Assembly: GCA_002353225.1 (NCBI GenBank)
Contig: DEJF01000072.1
Span: 37,595-55,243, forward strand
Length of the DNA: 17,649 nucleotides
Direction of reading: 5' to 3'
Source of the DNA: Prevotella sp. UBA2755
GTDB taxonomy: Bacteria > Bacteroidota > Bacteroidia > Bacteroidales > Bacteroidaceae
Shown here: piece after piece, positions 12,900-17,649 of the stretch
Numbering within the stretch: the first letter of the stretch is position 1
Layout of the letters: each line of letters starts with the position of its first letter
Translations under genes and position numbers: made by a program
The notes under the pieces: generated by a model
The model's database searches: none
The model's input: only the letters and a program-made list of their open reading frames with translations
Told to the model about the DNA's origin: nothing

Positions 12900-15038
12900 T
12901 TATATAATTGTTCGTTTCTTTTCGACTTTCTTTGCGTAGCAGGGTAAGAATATCCATACGGTGGTCCCTTTCCTTAATTCAGATTGCATCTCTATGGTGC
13001 CGCCCATCTTCTTGACAAGTGACTCGATGATTGGCAGGTCCAGACCTGTTCCGCAGAGCCGTTCATCCTTATCACGTACGAAACGATCAAAGACATGGGT
13101 CAGGGTCTCTGCGTCGACACCCCCACCAGTATCTTCAATACTGATGGCAAGTTCTCCCCGGCGGTATTCGTATTTGGCGCGGATGTTTCCTTCTTTCGTG
13201 AAGAATGCGGAGTTGGCGCAAAGCATTTGAATCGCCTTGCCCAATTGCTCGATGTCACCGTTGATAACCAGATGCTCATACGGATTCTCGATAGAGGTCT
13301 TGACGGAAGGGCTGACACTGCTCCATCCCATTTGGCAATAAGCGTCAAAATATTCGGCAAAGTCGAAGTCGTTATGTTTGAACTCAACCATATCGGCATC
13401 AAGTTTCGACAGGAAGAGAATGTCGTTAATCAGTCGCAGTAGCGTGCTGGTGTTCTTCTTGATTTCCTCGACGAAGACAGCCTCGTCAGCCTCGTCGTGG
13501 TCGGTCTCAAACAACTCGGCGAAGCCCAGCACCGTGGTCAGTGGGGTGCGGATTTCGTAACTCATATTGGTGAGGAACGACTCCTTCAGCAATTCTGCCT
13601 CCTGTGCCTTACGGGTCTCAATGGCAAGTTTACGCTCAGTTTCTACCATGTCCGTCTGGTTACGGCACATACCGAAATAGTGGTCTATCTTACCGTTCTC
13701 GTCATAGATGGGCACCAAGTTGAACATCAGACATATCTGACGTCCTTGCTGGTCTCTGATCTCCGTCTCGATGGTTTGCTCTATATCCTTCTGTGTCAGG
13801 TGGTCCATCCGGTTAAGGACGCTTGATACGGCACGCCGGAAACGTGGGGTGGCAAGACGGATGCAACGCAACTGTGATAACTGGAGTTGCGACTTGCCGA
13901 TGATATTGGAAATGGTTGTTGTATAGGTCTTGGGGTAGTAGTTCACCAAGCGCACGTCACTGATACGCAGGGCATAGTTGATGTTGTTAACATACTCTTG
14001 AATCTGCTCTGTGGCTTCCTTGAGGGCGATAGCGCCTTCCTGCTGCTGGTGGAACGAGTTCACCATCTCGCTGACATTACGTCCGGCGATGTAGATACCC
14101 TCCATCTCTCCTTGTTGGTTGATGACGGAGTTGATGGTCGACTCGTAATACATCTTGCCCTTCTTCTGCAGGTTCTTGATGCGGTACCTTGAGTTCTCAT
14201 AGTCGGAAATGTCCACGATGGTCGTGGTATGGGTCTGACTTGACTCGTTGATGTCAATATGGTTAAAGAGGGGATTCTCCTTAAACAAGAATTTCTCCTT
14301 GAGCATCTCCTCCCGGTTTCTGATACCAAACGACTCACAGGCTGTGTCGTTAATATCTGTCAGAACTCCGTTCTTGTCATAGTACAGCATGTCGATCAGT
14401 GAGGAGTTGAACACCGTCTCATAACGCATGGAGAGCGCGTTGGTGCTTGCTTTCTTCTCATGCAGGTCGGTAATGTCGTGCTGAACGCCTAAGATTCTTC
14501 TGACACGTCCCTTATGGTCACGGTCAAGAATAGACAGGTGTATCTCGTAATACGGAGTGCAGTTGTCGACACTGGCTCCACGGATATTTAAGGTAGAGGT
14601 AAGCCGCCTTCCTTCGCTGATGTCGAAAATGAAAGTACGCATCTGCTCGAAATCGTCACGGTTATAAAAATGGGAAAAGTCCACAGGATTGTATTCCTCT
14701 GTCGTCTCACCAGAGGCTGATAGAATTTTATAGTGGCGGATTTCCGGATAATAACTCCATATACTTAGTTTTCCAGCCTGCATCACAAGGGCAAGACGGG
14801 CGTTCCTGCTCTTATGGAGATTGATGACCTCGTGCTCGCGGTAGACGTAAAGTCTGTTATAGAACAATAGCACAAAGATGGCTATGAGCATAATAGCCCC
14901 TGTATAGGCAATTACGTGATCGAAGTCGAAGATATTGCCGATAAGTGAGTCTTGCGCTTGTATCATACCTGGTGATGACAGCAGGATGACAAAGGCTATA
15001 ATACGATAAGAGAAGTTATATAGTTTTTTTAGGCTCAT
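12900..15038 (-). CDS. HK-A: degenerate PAS sensor histidine kinase (probable pseudokinase)
   Basis: This 712-residue protein leads the operon. It has a signal-like segment (about 11-28), only about 17 periplasmic residues, a membrane helix (about 46-63), three PAS-like domains (about 80-190, 205-325, 350-465) and a HisKA/HATPase_c core. The H-box reads NMSYEIRTPL: Tyr494 replaces the phospho-accepting His (codon TAC, one base from CAC, at 13557-13559). The G2-box reads GTGLDL, with Asp667 replacing Gly (13038-13040). The D-box EDTGGG (Asp636) and N-box Asn609 remain. It should not autophosphorylate; it may still bind nucleotide and act as an allosteric partner of another kinase. The frame is intact over the full length, which argues for retained function. 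It is collinear with HK-C (type I) but lacks its solute-binding domain. Confidence 0.9.
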   Translation of the reverse strand: MSLKKLYNFSYRIIAFVILLSSPGMIQAQDSLIGNIFDFDHVIAYTGAIMLIAIFVLLFYNRLYVYREHEVINLHKSRNARLALVMQAGKLSIWSYYPEIRHYKILSASGETTEEYNPVDFSHFYNRDDFEQMRTFIFDISEGRRLTSTLNIRGASVDNCTPYYEIHLSILDRDHKGRVRRILGVQHDITDLHEKKASTNALSMRYETVFNSSLIDMLYYDKNGVLTDINDTACESFGIRNREEMLKEKFLFKENPLFNHIDINESSQTHTTTIVDISDYENSRYRIKNLQKKGKMYYESTINSVINQQGEMEGIYIAGRNVSEMVNSFHQQQEGAIALKEATEQIQEYVNNINYALRISDVRLVNYYPKTYTTTISNIIGKSQLQLSQLRCIRLATPRFRRAVSSVLNRMDHLTQKDIEQTIETEIRDQQGRQICLMFNLVPIYDENGKIDHYFGMCRNQTDMVETERKLAIETRKAQEAELLKESFLTNMSYEIRTPLTTVLGFAELFETDHDEADEAVFVEEIKKNTSTLLRLINDILFLSKLDADMVEFKHNDFDFAEYFDAYCQMGWSSVSPSVKTSIENPYEHLVINGDIEQLGKAIQMLCANSAFFTKEGNIRAKYEYRRGELAISIEDTGGGVDAETLTHVFDRFVRDKDERLCGTGLDLPIIESLVKKMGGTIEMQSELRKGTTVWIFLPCYAKKVEKKRTII

Positions 15039-15047
15039 TGTTATTAG

Positions 15048-15066
15048 TGATAGATTTGTCCTATCA
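15048..15066. promoter_or_regulatory. Small dyad at the kinase operon start site
   Basis: TGATAG (15048-15053) and CTATCA (15061-15066) form an inverted repeat with a 7-base loop, just downstream of the -7 box and about where transcription should start. It could be an operator or a 5'-end hairpin. The arms are only six bases long, so chance is possible. Confidence 0.35.
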
Positions 15067-15071
15067 GCCTA

Positions 15072-15103
15072 CAAAGATAAGATATTTCCGTCATTTTCCC
15101 AAA
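15072..15103 (-). promoter_or_regulatory. Promoter of the kinase/alpha-galactosidase/MATE operon
   Basis: Read on the - strand, TTTG (15100-15103) and TATCTTTG (15072-15079) are 20 bp apart, an exact match to the Bacteroidota -33/-7 pattern. The HK-A start codon lies 33 bases downstream of the box, giving a leader of roughly 30 nt. It is the only good promoter I see for the six genes. Confidence 0.8.
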
Positions 15104-15123
15104 TTTTTCGCTTGTTTTTTTAT

Positions 15124-15157
15124 AAAAAACAGCCGCGAATAAACTTATCCGCGGCTG
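15124..15157 (-). terminator. Intrinsic terminator of the metY-cysK operon
   Basis: Bases 15130-15157 form a hairpin: eight G/C-rich pairs (CAGCCGCG/CGCGGCTG), one mismatch, then four A/T pairs. On the - strand it is followed at once by six T residues (15129-15124). It starts 20 bases after the cysK stop codon and separates the sulfur operon from the kinase promoter. Confidence 0.9.
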
Positions 15158-15177
15158 TTGGGTGATAGAAAGGTGCA

Positions 15178-16125
15178 TTAGAGGGGGTATTCCTCAAAGG
15201 CATAGAGCACTGTCGAGAGGTATCGCTCACCTGTGTCAGGCAGCAGGGCGACGATTGTCTTTCCTGCGTTCTCAGGACGCTGGGCGACAAGGGTGGCACC
15301 ATAGGCGGCGGCACCAGAGGAGATACCCACCAGCAGACCGTCCTGTTGGGCGAGTTCGCGCCCTGTTCGGATGGCGGCATCGTTGTCGATATCCAATACC
15401 TCGTCAATGACGCTGGCATCATAGGTCTTGGGGACGAAACCGGCTCCGATACCTTGAATCTTATGGGGACCGCTCTGACCGCCGTTCAGTACGGGAGAGG
15501 AAGCAGGCTCTACGGCAATGATCTTGATATCGGGATTCTGCTCCTTCAGGTATTTGCCGATACCAGAGATCGTTCCGCCCGTACCTACACCAGCCACGAA
15601 GATATCGATCTTCCCGTCGGTGTCCTTCCAGATCTCAGGACCGGTCGTGGCATAGTGCTTGGCAGGGTTGGCAGGGTTCTCAAACTGTTGCAGGATGATA
15701 GAGCCGGGGATGCTGTCACGCAACTCCTCCGCGGCACGGATGGCACCAGCCATGCCGTCTTTGCCACTGGTCAGGCGAACCTCCGCACCGTATGCCTTCA
15801 CGAGGTTACGACGCTCCACGCTCATCGTCTCGGGCATCGTCAGGATGAGTTTGTAACCTTTGACAGCCGATACCAGGGCGAGTCCTACACCGGTATTACC
15901 ACTGGTGGGCTCGATGATGGTAGCACCGGGTTTCAACAACCCTTTCTGCTCTGCGTCCTCAATCATGGCGAGGGCGATACGGTCTTTCACACTGCCGCCG
16001 GGGTTAAAGAACTCTACCTTGGCGATAATAGGGGTCTTCAGTCCCTTCTTCGCAGAGAACTTGCTCAGTTCAAGTAATGGGGTACCTCCGATTAATTCGG
16101 TCAGTTGCTTTGCAATCTTTGTCAT
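15178..16125 (-). CDS. cysK: Cysteine synthase (O-acetylserine sulfhydrylase) CysK
   Basis: CysK joins sulfide to O-acetyl-L-serine to give L-cysteine and acetate, using pyridoxal phosphate, in the cytoplasm. The 315-residue length fits the family. Visible motifs are LIGGTPLLEL near the N-terminus, NPGGSVKDR with the PLP Schiff-base Lys47, the substrate loop TSGNTG (74-79), the phosphate-binding GTGGT (181-185), SPVLNGGQSGPHKIQGIG before the active-site cap, and GISSG (267-271). It lies 33 bases after metY and probably shares its transcript; a strong terminator follows. It could accept other nucleophiles, but CysK is the most direct reading. Confidence 0.96.
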   Translation of the reverse strand: MTKIAKQLTELIGGTPLLELSKFSAKKGLKTPIIAKVEFFNPGGSVKDRIALAMIEDAEQKGLLKPGATIIEPTSGNTGVGLALVSAVKGYKLILTMPETMSVERRNLVKAYGAEVRLTSGKDGMAGAIRAAEELRDSIPGSIILQQFENPANPAKHYATTGPEIWKDTDGKIDIFVAGVGTGGTISGIGKYLKEQNPDIKIIAVEPASSPVLNGGQSGPHKIQGIGAGFVPKTYDASVIDEVLDIDNDAAIRTGRELAQQDGLLVGISSGAAAYGATLVAQRPENAGKTIVALLPDTGERYLSTVLYAFEEYPL

Positions 16126-16158
16126 AATATTTCGTGTTTATAATTTGTGGATTTACAG

Positions 16159-17448
16159 TTAGATCTTATCAAATGCCTGTGAGAGGTCATCAATGATGTC
16201 GTCGATGTGCTCAGTACCGATGCTGAGACGGATAGTAGACGGTGTGATATGCTGTTGCTCCAACTCTTCTGGGGACATCTGTGAGTGGGTGGTGGTGTAG
16301 GGGTGTATCACCAGACTCTTCACATCAGCGACATTGGCAAGCAGGGAGAATATCTCCAAAGAGTCAATAAATTTCCAAGCCTCTTTCTCGCCACCCTTGA
16401 TCTCGAAGGTGAAGATGCTGCCACCACCTTTCGGGAAATATTTCTGATAGAGGGCGTGGTCCTCGTGGTCGGGCAGTGAGGGGTGGTTGACCTTAGCCAC
16501 CTTCGGGTGGTTCTTCAGGAAGTCCACGACCTTCAGGGCGTTCTCCACATGACGCTCCACACGCAGGCTCAGTGTCTCCAGACCTTGTAATAAGATAAAC
16601 GCATTGAAGGGTGAGATGGTGGCACCGGTGTCACGCAGGATGACGGCACGGATGCGGGTGACGAAGGCGGCAGCACCGGCAACGTCAGCGAATACGGCTC
16701 CGTGATAGGAGGGGTCGGGCTTGGCGAGGGTGGGGAACTTGTCGGCATTAGCCTTCCAGTCGAACGTACCACCGTCTACGATGACACCACCTAATGAGGA
16801 ACCGTGTCCGCCGATAAACTTGGTGGCGGAGTGTACCACGATGTCGGCACCGTGCTCGATAGGACGGATCAGGAACGGAGTCCCAAAGGTGTTGTCGATA
16901 ATCAGGGGGATGTGGTGCTTGTGGGCTACCTCGGCGACAGCCTCGATATTCGTCACGTCAGAGTTCGGATTACCGAAAGTCTCCGCATACACCGCCTTCG
17001 TATTGGGCTGGATTGCCGACTCCAGTGCAGCGAGGTCGTTCACCTTCACGATGGTGTTCGAGATACCTTGTGTCGATAGGGTGTGGGTGATGAGGTTGAA
17101 GGAACCGCCATACAGATTGTCAGCGGCAACGATATGGTCACCAGCCGCTGCGATGTTCTGCAAGGCATAGGTCACCGCAGCGGCACCACTTGCCACGGCA
17201 AGACCGGCGACACCACCTTCCAGGGCAGCGACACGATCCTCGAAGACACCCTGTGTCGAGTTGGTCAGTCGACCGTAGATGTTACCGGCATCACGCAGTC
17301 CGAAGCGGTCGGCGGCATGTTGTGAGTTACGGAACACGTAGGAAGTGGTCTGATAGATGGGGACGGCACGCGCGTCGGTAGCGGGGTCGGGCTGTTCTTG
17401 TCCTACATGTAGTTGCAAAGTCTCGAAGTGTAGTTTCTTGTTGCTCAT
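16159..17448 (-). CDS. metY: O-acetylhomoserine aminocarboxypropyltransferase (O-acetylhomoserine sulfhydrylase) MetY
   Basis: MetY makes L-homocysteine from O-acetyl-L-homoserine and sulfide, the direct sulfhydrylation route to methionine, in the cytoplasm. The 429 residues match the Cys/Met-metabolism PLP enzyme family in its long MetY form (MetB and MetC are nearer 380-400). Visible motifs are FETLQLHVGQEQPDPATDAR at the start, Tyr58 and Arg60 in IYGR, SGAAA near 88, IIDNTFGTP (183-191) and SATKFIGGHG with the PLP Lys210. The start at 17448 gives the usual N-terminus and has no Shine-Dalgarno sequence. It is the first gene of a pair with cysK, both using sulfide. A leader of about 118 nt with short repeats suggests regulation. 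Confidence 0.95.
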   Translation of the reverse strand: MSNKKLHFETLQLHVGQEQPDPATDARAVPIYQTTSYVFRNSQHAADRFGLRDAGNIYGRLTNSTQGVFEDRVAALEGGVAGLAVASGAAAVTYALQNIAAAGDHIVAADNLYGGSFNLITHTLSTQGISNTIVKVNDLAALESAIQPNTKAVYAETFGNPNSDVTNIEAVAEVAHKHHIPLIIDNTFGTPFLIRPIEHGADIVVHSATKFIGGHGSSLGGVIVDGGTFDWKANADKFPTLAKPDPSYHGAVFADVAGAAAFVTRIRAVILRDTGATISPFNAFILLQGLETLSLRVERHVENALKVVDFLKNHPKVAKVNHPSLPDHEDHALYQKYFPKGGGSIFTFEIKGGEKEAWKFIDSLEIFSLLANVADVKSLVIHPYTTTHSQMSPEELEQQHITPSTIRLSIGTEHIDDIIDDLSQAFDKI

Positions 17449-17466
17449 AATCTTTTATTTTTTAAT

Positions 17467-17562
17467 GTTAATATGTTATTTTGTCTTTACTTATTTATTG
17501 TTAATATGTTACTCTGTCTTTAAAACATGTTACTCTGTCTTTAAACAGTTACTATGTCTTTT
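17467..17562 (-). repeat. Four-copy direct repeat in the metY leader
   Basis: On the + strand the element TGTTACTCTGTCTTTA occurs exactly at 17507-17522 and 17528-17543, with variants at 17474-17489 (TGTTATTTTGTCTTTA) and 17547-17562 (AGTTACTATGTCTTTT). The copies at 17467-17489 and 17500-17522 match in 21 of 23 positions when extended left. In the transcript they read roughly AAAGACAGAGTAACA. They fill most of the untranslated leader between the promoter and the metY start. I recognise no known riboswitch here. They may be repeated binding sites, or simple replication-slippage repeats. Confidence 0.75.
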
Positions 17563-17570
17563 CGACAGTG

Positions 17571-17600
17571 CAAAGGTACGGCGAAATCCGCATACCCGAA
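17571..17600 (-). promoter_or_regulatory. metY-cysK promoter
   Basis: On the - strand TACCTTTG (17571-17578) is a perfect -7 box. The -33 region is weak: TTCG at 17597-17600 is 18 bp upstream, and a true TTTG (17607-17610) is 28 bp upstream, too far. A weak -33 element is what one expects of an activator-dependent promoter. Confidence 0.65.
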
Positions 17601-17647
17601 ATAGCACAAATGGGGCATTCTGCATACCACGATTGTGGTATTTCGGG
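17595..17647. promoter_or_regulatory. Candidate activator site upstream of metY
   Basis: ATACCAC-gatt-GTGGTAT (17624-17641) is a perfect 7-bp inverted repeat centred about 66 bp upstream of the predicted metY start site. A half-site-like GCATACC recurs at 17590-17596, near -27, and CCCGAAATA/TATTTCGGG (17595-17603/17639-17647) forms a second inverted repeat around the first. A dyad near -65 with a weaker site near -30 is the usual layout for LysR-type regulators, many of which control sulfur genes. No such regulator is in the window. Confidence 0.45.
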
Positions 17648-17649
17648 AC

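Larger units (their letters stand above)
1600..15038 (-). other. Six-gene operon: four sensor kinases, alpha-galactosidase, MATE exporter
   Basis: The genes run from 15038 to 1600 on the - strand with gaps of 12, 2 and 3 bases between the kinases, a one-base stop/start overlap between HK-D and the alpha-galactosidase, and 31 bases before the MATE gene. A single promoter is visible at 15072-15103, and terminators flank the block at 15124-15157 (of the previous operon) and 1551-1590. I saw no internal terminator. Co-transcription is inferred from spacing. Confidence 0.8.

Noticed and set aside
12900..15038. HK-A as a pseudogene
   Set aside because: There is no frameshift or premature stop over 712 codons and a perfect promoter precedes it. 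Loss of catalytic residues in an intact frame fits a pseudokinase protein better than a decayed gene.
17449..17570. SAM riboswitch in the metY leader
   Set aside because: I see only short AT-rich direct repeats. No GC-rich stems or conserved SAM-aptamer core are recognisable, though a covariance search was not possible.

Overview
The window looks like chromosomal DNA of a Bacteroidota member, probably Prevotella or a close relative. The grounds are repeated TAnnTTTG -7 promoter boxes with upstream TTTG, start codons without Shine-Dalgarno sequences, and protein sequences typical of Bacteroidales (RsmA, GH36 alpha-galactosidase, MATE, CysK, MetY, multi-PAS kinases). The genus is an inference; no rRNA or other marker is present.

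Layout. Bases 1-484 hold no gene but are rich in repeats: a 9-bp direct repeat, a 66-bp tandem repeat whose unit starts with a perfect palindrome, a heptamer microsatellite, and two similar promoter modules in front of rsmA. rsmA (485-1276, +) is followed by a probable small RNA gene (about 1359-1590, +) with its own promoter, a 29-bp palindrome and a terminator that also appears to serve the convergent operon.

Bases 15038 down to 1600 (- strand) form one tightly packed six-gene operon: four multi-PAS sensor histidine kinases (here HK-A, HK-B, HK-C, HK-D in transcription order), a secreted GH36 alpha-galactosidase and a MATE exporter. The kinases are of two sequence types, arranged I-II-I-II, so the set looks like a duplicated pair. 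HK-C and HK-D carry a periplasmic solute-binding (Venus flytrap) sensor; HK-A and HK-B do not. HK-A has Tyr in place of the phospho-accepting His and Asp in place of a G2-box Gly, so it is probably a pseudokinase. No response regulator or receiver domain is encoded in the operon or window. This kinase array is the most unusual part of the window.

Bases 17448 down to 15178 (- strand) hold metY and cysK, a two-gene sulfur-assimilation operon (O-acetylhomoserine and O-acetylserine sulfhydrylases). It ends in a strong terminator just upstream of the kinase promoter. The metY leader carries four copies of a short repeat, and an inverted repeat lies about 66 bp upstream of the predicted start site, where a LysR-type activator site would sit.
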